Shown here piece after piece: positions 48,281 through 56,919 of a stretch of DNA of 64,000 nt; position 1 is the first letter of the stretch; every line of letters starts with the position of its first letter. The DNA lies in the NCBI RefSeq assembly GCF_000834635.1, contig NZ_JXQV01000009.1:372001-436000 (forward strand), in the 5' to 3' direction. This DNA is from Agrobacterium tumefaciens (GTDB lineage Bacteria; Pseudomonadota; Alphaproteobacteria; Rhizobiales; Rhizobiaceae). Position numbers and translations under genes: made by a program. The notes under the pieces are model-generated. The model was not told the origin of the DNA. It did no database searches and was given only the letters and a program-made list of their open reading frames with translations.

Positions 48281-49006
48281 CTAGGCGTCGCTGCTGTCAA
48301 CTCGCCCAGCCCCAAAGTTCAATTGAGGAAGCATCGGCAAGAGTTTCGGAAAGGCTGAATAGATCGACGCGACAACGCCGTTGAGACGCTGCCTTGCGTC
48401 TTCCGTTAAAGGGACTCGGATAAGTTTCTTTTCGAATGTGGCAATGAAATCGTCGCCCTCAATCACGCCCATGATGAATCTTTGCCCGCCCTCAATTTCG
48501 ATGGCGTGTTCTTTCACCTTCTCAAGAGAAGCCATTGATTCCGCCCTGTGACCAGCGGCATGACGCGCAAAATTATAGTTCGGGAAAGCCCGTTCCAATT
48601 CCGCCGTGACTTTCCTTAGTGTATCGCTATCAACATCTGCTTTGATGGTTGGTGTGAACCGCATGTTGGCTTTGATCTGCACCAACGCCTTACCGACATG
48701 GAAGATCGTCATGGCAGCTTCACGCCCTGCCATCTCATCCCAGTTTTTCAGCATGTGCAAGTTGTTGGTGAATTCCAAGGTGTCTGGAGCCATCTCCCTG
48801 AGAACAGCGCCGCGAAGTTGCCCAACATGAGTGTGAAGCCCGATTGCGGCTGCATAGTCATTGACGTAATTGCTGAGATTGCTCAGATTCAGCAACATCA
48901 TCATTGATTGTTGTTGCTCTTCGTCCGTTTCCAAAGACGCAATAAACGGCTGCGCCGTGGCTATGTCGTAAACGCCCGGTGTTCCCGGTTCAAAAGTAAG
49001 GCTCAT
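48281..49006 (-). CDS. Hypothetical protein, 241 residues
   Basis: Start at the second ATG (49006) because GGAAGGGG lies six bases upstream; an ATG at 49012 abuts the SD. Opening: MSLTFEPGTPGVYDIATAQPF; helical middle (LNLSNLSNYVNDYAAAIGLHTHVGQ, TIFHVGKALVQIKAN). No known domain. Convergent with the ATPase gene. Possibly a DNA-binding or structural helper of the element; nothing shows this directly. Confidence 0.6.
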   Translation of the reverse strand: MSLTFEPGTPGVYDIATAQPFIASLETDEEQQQSMMMLLNLSNLSNYVNDYAAAIGLHTHVGQLRGAVLREMAPDTLEFTNNLHMLKNWDEMAGREAAMTIFHVGKALVQIKANMRFTPTIKADVDSDTLRKVTAELERAFPNYNFARHAAGHRAESMASLEKVKEHAIEIEGGQRFIMGVIEGDDFIATFEKKLIRVPLTEDARQRLNGVVASIYSAFPKLLPMLPQLNFGAGRVDSSDA

Positions 49007-49217
49007 GATCATCCCCTTCCGGCTCCAAACAGCCGGGCACCGGCTAACGCTCACAATCCTGATTTGTTGCGTGGGATGATCAGCCGAACGAACGAACGAA
49101 TATGGGAACGCTGTCTCAAGTAAATCTATATGCCATTACCGTTTCTTTGCTCTCACGGCTGCTAATAATAGAGAAAATAAGGATATTCCGATGGATTCCT
49201 GAGGGAATACCCTTAAA

Positions 49218-49529
49218 TTGAATGCCATAGATTTGGCAAATGCTGGCTTCGCAGCCGGGAAATACGGGGTGGAGAAAACACTGATTTCAAATGGTTTTGG
49301 AACGTGGCGACAGCAGATAGTTCTGGATGTGGATCAGCTTTTTCACCATCGGATCGCAACGCAGCTCGGTATTGCAGCAAATACTAACAGTAAACGCAGC
49401 GCGTTGGTTTGGATGCGACAGACAGTCCGGCGAAGTGACGACGAGAGTGTTGTTAGGGAGCTGTCTGATCTTCTGGCAGACCTGCCACAGACATGCTGGA
49501 GCATCGACTGGAACGCTTCCCAATTCTGA
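49218..49529 (+). CDS. Possible small protein (103 residues)
   Basis: Opening MNAIDLANAGFAAGKYGVEKT and Q/W-rich centre. It lacks a clear SD, and it is convergent with the secreted-protein gene. It could be non-coding. No family recognised. Confidence 0.3.
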   Translation: MNAIDLANAGFAAGKYGVEKTLISNGFGTWRQQIVLDVDQLFHHRIATQLGIAANTNSKRSALVWMRQTVRRSDDESVVRELSDLLADLPQTCWSIDWNASQF

Positions 49530-49612
49530 TCACAACAGCGCTAATAGTCGAAACTCGACTTGGTCTCGACCGTGATCAGCATCTCTTTCGGAAAGAGCAA
49601 CGAACGCCTTAC

Positions 49613-50140
49613 CTATTCCCTTACTTTGAGCGCGCTTTGCAGCACGTCCCCGGCACAAGCCTCATCACCCTTTCCCGCAAAAGCATCCTTGGCAATCCAG
49701 TTGCCGCTCTCGAATATCAACGATTCAAGCACGCAAGATTCCCATAAGCTGTCTGTGTACCAGCGCACCAGCATGAGATTGCTGCTCGGCTTAAATTCGA
49801 GCGTAAGCCCCTGATTGAACTCACCCCCTCTGGGGAAGCTGTAAAGCCGCCCGGTCCTATTGTTCGCGACCACGACCGTTGTGCAGCCGGTGCCGCACCC
49901 AAACTGCACAACAGAAAATTCTCCAGCAAACGTCACGCCAGACTTCATAGCGTCCTTTATGCGTGTCCCAAACGGCGCGAGATTTGCATCCCGTCCTTTG
50001 AAATCGGGCGCTTTTGCTTTGCCTTGATAAAAGGTCCTCACCTGAAAAGATGAAAAGTCAAAACTGTCAGCGTCCGCCAAATTGGCATGAGCCATAACTG
50101 CGATTGCTGCAACAACGACTGTAGAAAGTCCTCTCACCAT
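49613..50140 (-). CDS. Small secreted protein (175 residues)
   Basis: A signal peptide (residues 1-24, ending ADA) precedes a domain with FSSFQVRTFYQGKAKAPDFKGRD, a paired-cysteine loop FGCGTGCTTVVV, and GRLYSFPRGG. It resembles small rhizobial periplasmic proteins of unknown role. It is the last gene of a four-gene operon, 11 bases after its neighbour. The cysteine pairs suggest a periplasmic disulfide. Confidence 0.7.
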   Translation of the reverse strand: MVRGLSTVVVAAIAVMAHANLADADSFDFSSFQVRTFYQGKAKAPDFKGRDANLAPFGTRIKDAMKSGVTFAGEFSVVQFGCGTGCTTVVVANNRTGRLYSFPRGGEFNQGLTLEFKPSSNLMLVRWYTDSLWESCVLESLIFESGNWIAKDAFAGKGDEACAGDVLQSALKVRE

Positions 50141-50151
50141 CCCCGCCTTTC

Positions 50152-50478
50152 CTAACCACAGTCATCGCAGGCGTGCTTTGGCGCCTTGACCCTATACAGC
50201 TTATTCATTTCCCTTTGACTGATTGTGCGTGGTTTTACAAAACAGCCATTTTGATCTTCGACTGAAAAATACGTCTTATTAGGCGAGACCCATGTTCTCA
50301 CGCATTGAAATTCTTCATCAGACCCAGCTGTATTGGTGTTCCAATAGCAACGACCTTCGACCATTCGTTGCTGCTTCACGTATTTCAACACGTCTGTTTC
50401 CGTCATGCATTTTTCTTGCGAAAATCCTACGGTGGCACTGGAAACCAGAAGAGTAACTGTAGCAATTATTCTGAACAT
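50152..50478 (-). CDS. Small secreted cysteine-containing protein (108 residues)
   Basis: The ATG at 50478 overlaps the stop of the upstream gene (TAATG). A signal peptide (MFRIIATVTLLVSSATVGFSQ) precedes a domain with six cysteines including a C-terminal HACDDC. No known family. It belongs to the four-gene zinc-ribbon/secreted operon. Confidence 0.65.
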   Translation of the reverse strand: MFRIIATVTLLVSSATVGFSQEKCMTETDVLKYVKQQRMVEGRCYWNTNTAGSDEEFQCVRTWVSPNKTYFSVEDQNGCFVKPRTISQREMNKLYRVKAPKHACDDCG

Positions 50479-50810
50479 TAAACGGCTTTCGGGCGAGTGA
50501 AGATAACAAAAATCCCAAGAATGACTGTACCTATTACCCACAGCGCCATTAGCATTGCCACGCCTAAGCCAGTTCCAATCGCTGCCCCCGTTTGCTCAGC
50601 ACCAGATAGGGCGTCATAGTCTTTGGTAGCTGCGTTGAAGCCACCAACAACCCAAATCGCCATCAAGATATTGAACGCAACAAAGGACCATTTGAAAAGC
50701 TTGCCGAAAAAACCCCGCTTAGGCTTGCGCAACTGGACACCGCATTTAGGGCATTTGAATGCGGTGTTAGAAACACTTTCGCTGCATTCAGGGCAATTGA
50801 TTAGAGCCAT
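50478..50810 (-). CDS. Zinc-ribbon protein with two membrane helices (110 residues)
   Basis: MALINCPECSESVSNTAFKCPKCGVQL is a zinc ribbon (CPEC...CPKC), followed by two membrane helices (FKWSFVAFNILMAIWVVGG and GVAMLMALWVIGTVILGIFVIF). GAGGT precedes the ATG at 50810. Similar small zinc-ribbon membrane proteins occur in prophages and plasmids, with unknown role. It is ten bases after the larger zinc-ribbon gene. Confidence 0.7.
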   Translation of the reverse strand: MALINCPECSESVSNTAFKCPKCGVQLRKPKRGFFGKLFKWSFVAFNILMAIWVVGGFNAATKDYDALSGAEQTGAAIGTGLGVAMLMALWVIGTVILGIFVIFTRPKAV

Positions 50811-50820
50811 ATTTCATACC

Positions 50821-51537
50821 TCATTGTTTTGAAATTGCATCAAACCGGAAAAGAAATTCGGGAGCCGTCATAGCGCCTCGGATGGTCATGCTGTTTTCGA
50901 AAATTCCATCGGCATCGGCTGAAACGAAATTCCCAGAAACCTTGATCTTGTCGCCGACAGCCATGTTCATCAAGGCACCGTAGAGCGGGGTGCCTTTATC
51001 GATCATGGTGCCGTGCACGCTGTCCGAAAGTGAATTGTTCCATGTCAAAAGATCGACGTCTGGAGCGATCCTAACTGTTATGATCGCCTTGCCTTCGCTG
51101 TTCGTCTCTAGCTTCATCAGCGTTCCCGACCAGCCTTCGATACGAAGTTGCTGACCAAGTGTTGCAAGGATCGCGACACGACGTTTATCCCGGATAGCGC
51201 TTTGTTGAAGTTCATTCGTCGCTGAATTGAACAGCGTCTCATGTTCGGAGAGCGCCGCAATGAGCGCTGCTTGCTTCTCGGGCAAAGGAAGAGTGGCTGG
51301 CTTAGACGCAGAAGCGTTCACAGGCTTTGTTTGCGCGCCATTTTGCTGCGCTTGTCCGTCCTGCTCTTTGGGCGCGGCGAAAGCTGCAATCACGGTGAAG
51401 GAAACGAGACCAATCGCTGCCCATTTAAGCCCACGAAGCCGGGAATGCTGATGTCCGCAATGCGGACAAGCCTTTGCTCTGACAGCAATTTGCTTTCCGC
51501 AAGTCTTGCAACCTCTCCATAAATTCTCAGATGCCAC
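50821..51537 (-). CDS. Zinc-ribbon membrane-anchored protein (238 residues)
   Basis: GTG start at 51537 with GAGGG upstream. The N-terminal zinc ribbon (CKTCG...CPHCG, residues 10-28) precedes a membrane helix (LKWAAIGLVSFTVIAAFAA, 37-55), a Gln/Pro linker and a C-terminal domain with a WSGTLMKLETNSEGKAIITVRI opening. First gene of the operon, divergent from the Xre regulator. The domain arrangement is unlike known transporters. Function unknown; a sensing or membrane-stress role is possible. Confidence 0.7.
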   Translation of the reverse strand: MASENLWRGCKTCGKQIAVRAKACPHCGHQHSRLRGLKWAAIGLVSFTVIAAFAAPKEQDGQAQQNGAQTKPVNASASKPATLPLPEKQAALIAALSEHETLFNSATNELQQSAIRDKRRVAILATLGQQLRIEGWSGTLMKLETNSEGKAIITVRIAPDVDLLTWNNSLSDSVHGTMIDKGTPLYGALMNMAVGDKIKVSGNFVSADADGIFENSMTIRGAMTAPEFLFRFDAISKQ

Positions 51538-51572
51538 ACCGCCCTCATTATCTATTTTATTATAATTTTCTA

Positions 51573-51591
51573 ATATGGATTTTTTCCATAT
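51573..51591. promoter_or_regulatory. ATATGG/CCATAT operator-like palindrome
   Basis: ATATGG (51573-51578) is mirrored by CCATAT (51586-51591), and another CCATATAT lies at 51601. The repeats are in the divergent region between the zinc-ribbon operon and the Xre gene, a likely site for the Xre protein. The region is very AT-rich and may also hold both promoters. Confidence 0.4.
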
Positions 51592-51641
51592 ATCATTCTC
51601 CCATATATCTGAAGAGCCCTGTCAATCAAGGGGCCATTCAC

Positions 51642-51890
51642 ATGAAGAAAACTATTCGTTCTGTGGGACAATCGGCTCTAGTCGAACTCATCATTGAGAA
51701 GCGTAGAGAGGCAGGCTTAAAACAAGACGAGGTTGCAAAAGCTTTAGGCGAAAGTCAGCCTTGGGTAGCGCACCTTGAAAGTAAAGAAAGAAGAATTGAC
51801 GTAATTGAATACGTCCGAATAGCTGAAGTGATCGGGTTCGATGCCTCAGAAGAGCTGAAAAAACTGATCCCTACTATTTTGGAGCAGTAG
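51642..51890 (+). CDS. Xre-family HTH regulator (82 residues)
   Basis: The start at 51642 has AAGGGG about eight bases upstream. LVELIIEKRREAGLKQDEVAKALGESQPWVAHLESKERRIDV is a lambda-repressor-like HTH. Small single-domain Xre proteins often control excision or copy number. It lies between the zinc-ribbon operon and the integrase and may govern both. Convergent with the integrase gene. Confidence 0.85.
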   Translation: MKKTIRSVGQSALVELIIEKRREAGLKQDEVAKALGESQPWVAHLESKERRIDVIEYVRIAEVIGFDASEELKKLIPTILEQ

Positions 51891-51985
51891 GAGCATTGAT
51901 CCTGGGACCGTTCCTGCAAAAAGCTGCATGCGCTGATTTTGGGGAACAACAATGATCAAGGGCGCTCGACAAATACCCCAGCGCC

Positions 51986-53506
51986 TTACAACCTGACTTT
52001 TCCGCTCGATAAGAAGGGCTGAACATGTTGGAGGTCAAGTCCGTTATATATGATCGACTTGATGCCCTCGTGGAGCGCTGGCAGCTTGTAACCGGCACCG
52101 TAAACGCCACGCATTCCTTTTTGCGAATGTCCCTGCAACTGATCCATAATCGCGCTGTCAACGCGGCTGTCGCGACAAGCCTGTTCGAACGAGTGTCGAA
52201 GCGAGTGCCAAACCTTTTTCGGTCCTTTTACGCCAGCTTTCATGAGAAGATTGTTGAACATCTTTGAAGCGTAGCGATGCCGCTGAGTGGCAGGACCAAT
52301 GGGAATGTCAGGGAACAGACGCTCACCATCGGAAACAGTTTTCACGAATTCGACAAAGCCAAGCTCTATTAGCGTGGCGTGTACTGGAATGCGCCGGAGA
52401 GACGAGCCATTTTTCACCCTCTTACCTGTTCGCTCTTCATCGTCGTCATTAATGTCAATGAACCAAACATCGCCTTCGCAGCCGATATCCTCCCGCGCAA
52501 GCTGAACAGCTTCCATCAGTCTCGCACCAGCGAATAACGCAAGAAGAGGAACCCAATATCGCCCGGTATGTTGCATGGCGACTTCGCCCGGTTCGTGCCA
52601 ACCTTTGACGCTTTTCACCTTGGAGAAAACCGGGCTGTTGAAAAGCTGTTGAAGCTCAAAAATGGAGAATGCGTCTCTTTTGTCTTTCTTACTGCCGCCA
52701 CTGGATGGTGATGGAATCATAGGTTGCACGATGTTCTGAAGGGTGTTGTCGTATTCTGCCCTTGCCCACCCAAAAACAATATTCATCGCAGTCATAATCT
52801 GCCGGACGCTCTCGGCTGAAAGACCCGGCAAGCCTAACTTCTTTGCAGCATCCGCAATTTCCACCTTCGAAAGTCCGCGGAATTGCCTCTTTCCTTGGGA
52901 TTGGGGAGGCAGAGCAAAGAGCACCGTTTTTAGCAGTCGTACATCGCGTTGGGTGTATTCGTTTAACGGTTTGTCACCACAGATATCGATCACCTGATTG
53001 ATCTGTGTTCTTCTAGATGCGCTTGTTTTGGCACTCCAGTTTTTCTGCCTTGCCACTGCCTCAAAGCATTCAATCGCGATATCGGACATTATTGGCAAAG
53101 AACGCTTTTCCGTGGGCTTAGCGCTGTTACCGACAGCAAGAAACTGATCGCTTCCATCACTGATCAAAGTCATCTCAGCCCGCACCAAGCCCCTGATTTT
53201 GTCAACCAAATGAAATGAAGCGATTCCAGGCGCATTCTTTCGCGCAACAACAGGGGAAAGAAGATTGTGATCAAGGCGACTTAACGCCCCAAAAGAATCT
53301 GCGGTATCGTTTCGGAATTGGGAAAACTGCCGATCTACCTCAACAATCACAGCCGGGAGCCGCCGAACAGCGTCTCTAAAGTCGCGCGTCCTGAGTGAGA
53401 TTTGCACGATCTGCTTGCCGTACAACAAGCGAATATCAGCAGGAACTTTGACCCGATGATAATAATAGCCATTGGAATGCAGATGAAGGCGATATTGACT
53501 TGACAT
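51986..53506 (-). CDS. Tyrosine recombinase (integrase)
   Basis: 506 residues. The N-terminus (RLHLHSNGYYYHRVKVPADIRLLYGK) is the DUF6538-like arm-binding domain common in rhizobial integrases. Catalytic residues fit the family: R329 (GARLMEA), H434-x-x-R437 (WHSLRH), H460 (LQGHSQ) and tyrosine 469 or 473 (VYGAGY). It should integrate and excise the element at the 6S RNA 3' half. It lies 85 bases inside the right repeat and in the 6S direction, so read-through from 6S could express it. Intact. Confidence 0.95.
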   Translation of the reverse strand: MSSQYRLHLHSNGYYYHRVKVPADIRLLYGKQIVQISLRTRDFRDAVRRLPAVIVEVDRQFSQFRNDTADSFGALSRLDHNLLSPVVARKNAPGIASFHLVDKIRGLVRAEMTLISDGSDQFLAVGNSAKPTEKRSLPIMSDIAIECFEAVARQKNWSAKTSASRRTQINQVIDICGDKPLNEYTQRDVRLLKTVLFALPPQSQGKRQFRGLSKVEIADAAKKLGLPGLSAESVRQIMTAMNIVFGWARAEYDNTLQNIVQPMIPSPSSGGSKKDKRDAFSIFELQQLFNSPVFSKVKSVKGWHEPGEVAMQHTGRYWVPLLALFAGARLMEAVQLAREDIGCEGDVWFIDINDDDEERTGKRVKNGSSLRRIPVHATLIELGFVEFVKTVSDGERLFPDIPIGPATQRHRYASKMFNNLLMKAGVKGPKKVWHSLRHSFEQACRDSRVDSAIMDQLQGHSQKGMRGVYGAGYKLPALHEGIKSIIYNGLDLQHVQPFLSSGKVRL

Positions 53507-53519
53507 TTCCGGACCGGAC

Positions 53520-53543
53520 GATTTTCACACCGGTGTCAAAATC
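53520..53543. promoter_or_regulatory. 24-bp palindrome just upstream of the integrase
   Basis: GATTTT-n-ACACCGGTGT-n-AAAATC is a near-perfect dyad whose proximal edge lies 14 bases upstream of the integrase start. ACACCG recurs as a half-site just beyond (53544-53550). It could be an operator that limits integrase expression, or an excisionase/integrase arm site. Confidence 0.5.
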
Positions 53544-53591
53544 GGTGTTAAAAAGCTGCGATAAGATCCGAAACCCAATTAAATCAAAGGT

Positions 53592-53680
53592 ATAAAGTGC
53601 GATCCGCGGCGACCGATGGAGTTTTACGATCCTGGGTGCCTACAAACGTAGGTGGGCGCCATATGTCCAAGCCCACGGGC
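53592..53680 (-). repeat. attR: right 89-bp direct repeat, 3' half of functional 6S RNA
   Basis: Identical to 39219-39307. Here it is contiguous with the 6S 5' half and promoter, so the element has restored the gene on integration by bringing its own 3' half. The length is longer than most tRNA-type att repeats. Confidence 0.93.
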
Positions 53681-53754
53681 CTGGCCAGGGACAGCTCCCT
53701 TTGGATCGAGTATGGCCCCAGGGATTGAGTTTCCTGTCGAGAAGCGCAGAACGC
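53592..53754 (-). ncRNA. ssrS: 6S RNA
   Basis: The minus strand from ~53754 reads GCGTTCTGCGCTTCTCGACA, then CCCTGGGGCC, the central CGATCCAAAGGGAGCTGTCC, and ends at about CGCACTTT (~160 nt, the usual size). It is preceded by zapA, as 6S RNA is in many proteobacteria, and on the other side of the element by the cyclo-ligase gene. 6S RNA binds RNA polymerase-sigma70 by mimicking an open promoter. The start is inferred from the -10 box; the 3' end lies in the element's repeat. Identification is by position, size and rhizobial likeness, without a covariance scan. Confidence 0.82.
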
Positions 53755-53760
53755 ATTCTT

Positions 53761-53789
53761 TATATAGGGAAGTTCGTGAACATGCGGAA
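53761..53789 (-). promoter_or_regulatory. 6S RNA promoter
   Basis: On the minus strand TTCCGC is followed after 17 bases by TATATA (53766-53761), about seven bases before the predicted 6S start. The box is close to the sigma70 consensus at -10. It also appears to be the nearest strong promoter upstream of the integrase. Confidence 0.6.
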
Positions 53790-53851
53790 GGGGGCGACAC
53801 CATAATTTCGCATGATGGGCGCCAAGCTTGAAATCGCCCGGTCAGGCCCTC

Positions 53852-54229
53852 CTAATTCACGGCAGGCTTAGGCCGTGCCACCAGTTTTTCGGTAATGCCG
53901 TTCAGGCGCGATGACAGATCCGAGATGGCATTCACCACCAATTCGTCGGTCTTTGCTTTGCTCTGGGCCATTCCGTCATGGCTGTGCTGAAGCGTCGCAA
54001 CCTGTTTTTCCAGCGCTTCGATCTTGCGGGAAAGCTCTGACATTTCGTCTGTTATCATGATGCCCGCCATAACCGTCAGGCGCAGATCGCCGATCTCGCC
54101 GAACTGGCTTTTCAGGTGGCCGACATATTGGTCGAATTGGCTGGCAAGATCGGTCAGATGCGCTTCCTGCCCTGCCTCGCAGGCCATGCGATACGCCTTG
54201 CCGTCAATCATCACCGTTACTTGAGCCAT
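53852..54229 (-). CDS. zapA: Cell division protein ZapA
   Basis: 125 residues. The N-terminal ZapA domain (MAQVTVMIDGKAYRMACEAGQEAHL) is followed by a long coiled-coil (ISELSRKIEALEKQVATLQHSHD). ZapA bundles FtsZ. The 6S RNA gene next to it, and the DUF4164 gene upstream, match the rhizobial order. It is 12 bases from DUF4164. Confidence 0.93.
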   Translation of the reverse strand: MAQVTVMIDGKAYRMACEAGQEAHLTDLASQFDQYVGHLKSQFGEIGDLRLTVMAGIMITDEMSELSRKIEALEKQVATLQHSHDGMAQSKAKTDELVVNAISDLSSRLNGITEKLVARPKPAVN

Positions 54230-54241
54230 GAATGTAAGTCC

Positions 54242-54514
54242 TTACCGATCCAGCACTGCGCGGATCGTTTCCATTGCCGTCACAAGGCGGCGGGAGACCT
54301 CGCGATTGACTTCCTCAAGGCGGTTGGCGCGAAATTGCGACTGGTCAAGCTCCTGCGCCAGGCGCGCACGGTCCACATGCACGCGCTTCACCTCGTTCTC
54401 AACCTCGCCGCTCTCGCGCTGGCGCTCGATCCGCATGTCGATTGCGTTTTCAAGGCTGTTAATGGCGGAGCTAAGCTCCGACAACGCGATGTGTATGGTT
54501 TTTTCCGCCGTCAT
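54242..54514 (-). CDS. DUF4164 small coiled-coil protein
   Basis: 90 residues: MTAEKTIHIALSELSSAINS with a coiled-coil middle (ENEVKRVHVDRARLAQELDQ). DUF4164 genes precede zapA in Rhizobiales and may partner ZapA; this is inference from context. The start at 54514 is the ATG that gives the family N-terminus; no strong SD is seen. Confidence 0.8.
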   Translation of the reverse strand: MTAEKTIHIALSELSSAINSLENAIDMRIERQRESGEVENEVKRVHVDRARLAQELDQSQFRANRLEEVNREVSRRLVTAMETIRAVLDR

Positions 54515-54837
54515 CGTTTCTTCCAAACCGCAAGCCACAAGCCGAATCGTTGTCGCTTGGTGTCAATCAGGGCCGCTGCACGATATGACTTTGTTAACCT
54601 CTACGTCAATCAAACCAATACATTCAAACACTTTGCGCTGTGGATGAATGCACCACCGCAAGGGCGCAAACGTGGCGGGCGTCCAAATGTCGCCATCATG
54701 CGAAACGATTTTTGTTCAAGATCGAACCGCAAGCGGCCCTGGTTTTATTGACTCGCCCGCACCACCTGCTATGGATCAAACCGCTTTTTGGATAGTCATA
54801 AGGCTATCTCCTTTCACCCGGAACAGACGGAAAAGCC
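54515..54837. other. Intergenic region upstream of tkt
   Basis: About 320 bases between divergent DUF4164 and tkt. It must carry promoters for zapA/DUF4164 and tkt. I see no gene and no clear operator. Confidence 0.45.
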
Positions 54838-56820
54838 ATGATTTCTCGCGATAAACACGACCGGATGGCCAATGCAATCCGATTTCTTGCCATGGATGCT
54901 GTGGAGAAGGCCAATTCCGGCCACCCCGGCCTGCCATTGGGCGCAGCGGATGTGGCCACGGTCCTTTTCACCCGTTATATGAAATTCGATCCGAAGGCCT
55001 GGCAGTGGCCAGACCGCGACCGCTTCGTGCTGTCTGCCGGTCACGGCTCCATGCTGCTTTACGCGCTCCTCTACCTCACCGGTTACGAGGACATGACGAT
55101 CGACGAGATCAAGCGTTTCCGTCAGCTGGATTCCAAGACCGCCGGTCACCCGGAATATAACCACGCGACTGGCATTGAAACGACAACGGGTCCGCTGGGC
55201 CAGGGCATCGCCAATGCCGTCGGCATGGCCATTGCCGAGCGCAAGCTGGAAGAAGAATTCGGCTCTGATCTACAGAACCACTTCACCTATGCTTTGTGCG
55301 GCGACGGTTGCCTCATGGAAGGCATCAGCCACGAAGCCATCGCGCTTGCTGGCCACCTAAAGCTGAACAAGCTCGTCCTGTTCTGGGATAACAACAACAT
55401 CACCATCGATGGTGAAGTTGGCTTGTCCGATTCCACAGACCAGATCGCGCGCTTCAAGGCCGTTCACTGGAACACCATCGAGATCGACGGTCACGACCCG
55501 GAAGCGATTGCAAACGCCATCGAAGCCGCCCACAAGTCCGACCGCCCAACCTTCATCGCCTGCAAGACCATCATCGGTTTTGGCGCGCCGAACAAGCAGG
55601 GCACGCACAAGGTGCACGGCAACCCGCTCGGTGCCGAAGAAATTGCTGCTGCCCGCAAGAACGCCAACTGGGAAGCCGAAGCATTCGTCATTCCAGAAGA
55701 TGTGCTCGATGCATGGCGTCTGTCGGGTCTGCGCTCCACCAAGGCTCGCCAGGAATGGATCGCCCGCCTCGACGCAACAGACGCGGACAAGAAGGCCGAG
55801 TTCAAGCGCCGCTTTGCTGGCGATATGCCGGGCAATTTCGACAGCTCGATCGATGCCTTCAAGAAGAAGGTCGCGGCAGACAATCCAACCGTTGCCACAC
55901 GCAAGGCGTCGGAAGATGCACTCGAAGTCATCAACGGCATTCTGGCTGAAACCATCGGCGGCTCTGCCGACCTGACGCCATCCAACAACACCAAGACCAG
56001 CCAGATGAAGTCGATCACGCCGACCGATTTCTCCGGTCGCTACCTTCACTACGGCATCCGCGAGCACGGCATGGCAGCCGCCATGAACGGTATCGCGCTG
56101 CATGGCGGTCTTATTCCTTACGCTGGCGGCTTCATGATCTTCTCGGATTATTGCCGTCCGTCCATTCGCCTGGCCGCTCTCATGGGCATCCGCGTCGTTC
56201 ACGTTCTGACCCATGACTCGATTGGCGTTGGTGAAGACGGCCCGACCCACCAGCCGGTCGAGCAGATCGCTGCGCTTCGCGCCATTCCAAACCTTCTGGT
56301 CTTCCGCCCTGCGGATGAAACGGAAACAGCGGAAGCATGGCAGTTCGCCCTGCATCAGAAAAACCGCCCATCTGCGCTGGCGCTGACCCGTCAGAACCTG
56401 ACGCCAGCCCGGAAGGAATACGAGGAAAAGAACCTCGTTTCCTACGGCGCCTATGAACTGGTTTCGGAAAGCGATGCCAAGGTTTCGATTTTCGCGTCCG
56501 GCTCGGAAGTGGAAATCGCACTCAAGGCCGCGGCTGATTTGAAGGCCAAGGGCATTTCCACACGCGTTGTGTCTGTTCCCTGCTTCGAACTGTTCATGGA
56601 ACAGCCAGAGACGTACCGCGAAGCCATCATCGGCACGTCGCCTGTCAAGATCGGCGTCGAAGCCGCCATCCGTCAGGGTTGGGATTACTTCATCGGCAAT
56701 GATGGTGACTTCATCGGCATGCACTCCTTCGGTGCATCCGCACCTGCCAAGGAGCTTTACAAGAAGTTCGGCATCACCGCAGAAGCAGTGGTTGCTGCGG
56801 CTGAAGCAAAGCTCGGCTGA
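54838..56820 (+). CDS. tkt: Transketolase
   Basis: 660 residues. The TPP-binding region [13 protein letters not shown], the substrate and TPP motifs ([21 protein letters not shown]) and the pyrimidine-domain motif [19 protein letters not shown] are all present. It moves two-carbon units in the pentose phosphate pathway, and in other bacteria also serves the Calvin cycle. First gene of tkt-gap-(pgk)-(fba). The ATG at 54838 has GACGGAAAA upstream. Confidence 0.97.
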   Translation: MISRDKHDRMANAIRFLAMDAVEKANSGHPGLPLGAADVATVLFTRYMKFDPKAWQWPDRDRFVLSAGHGSMLLYALLYLTGYEDMTIDEIKRFRQLDSKTAGHPEYNHATGIETTTGPLGQGIANAVGMAIAERKLEEEFGSDLQNHFTYALCGDGCLMEGISHEAIALAGHLKLNKLVLFWDNNNITIDGEVGLSDSTDQIARFKAVHWNTIEIDGHDPEAIANAIEAAHKSDRPTFIACKTIIGFGAPNKQGTHKVHGNPLGAEEIAAARKNANWEAEAFVIPEDVLDAWRLSGLRSTKARQEWIARLDATDADKKAEFKRRFAGDMPGNFDSSIDAFKKKVAADNPTVATRKASEDALEVINGILAETIGGSADLTPSNNTKTSQMKSITPTDFSGRYLHYGIREHGMAAAMNGIALHGGLIPYAGGFMIFSDYCRPSIRLAALMGIRVVHVLTHDSIGVGEDGPTHQPVEQIAALRAIPNLLVFRPADETETAEAWQFALHQKNRPSALALTRQNLTPARKEYEEKNLVSYGAYELVSESDAKVSIFASGSEVEIALKAAADLKAKGISTRVVSVPCFELFMEQPETYREAIIGTSPVKIGVEAAIRQGWDYFIGNDGDFIGMHSFGASAPAKELYKKFGITAEAVVAAAEAKLG

Positions 56821-56919
56821 ACGGCCTGAACAAAACCTGGAGCGGCGGACATTCCATTCGCCTCTCCGGGCTGTCACCATTTCAAACAAAATTCGAATAT
56901 ATTGACAGGGAGTATCTCA

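Larger units (their letters stand above)
39219..53591. mobile_element. Integrative element inserted in the 6S RNA gene (ssrS)
   Basis: A 14,373-bp segment is bounded by 89-bp perfect repeats. Inside are a tyrosine recombinase next to the right repeat, a Xre regulator, a Walker ATPase with a structured non-coding region, a serine resolvase, small unknown genes, an HNH nuclease and a SIR2-led operon. The base composition is visibly richer in AT than the flanks, and none of the genes are core rhizobial genes. No conjugation genes (relaxase, type IV secretion) or phage structural genes are seen, so it is an integrative island, possibly mobilisable or satellite-like. Confidence 0.92.

Noticed and set aside
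39219..53591. Prophage or conjugative element
   Set aside because: No capsid, tail, terminase, relaxase or type IV secretion genes are visible, so it is treated as an integrative island.
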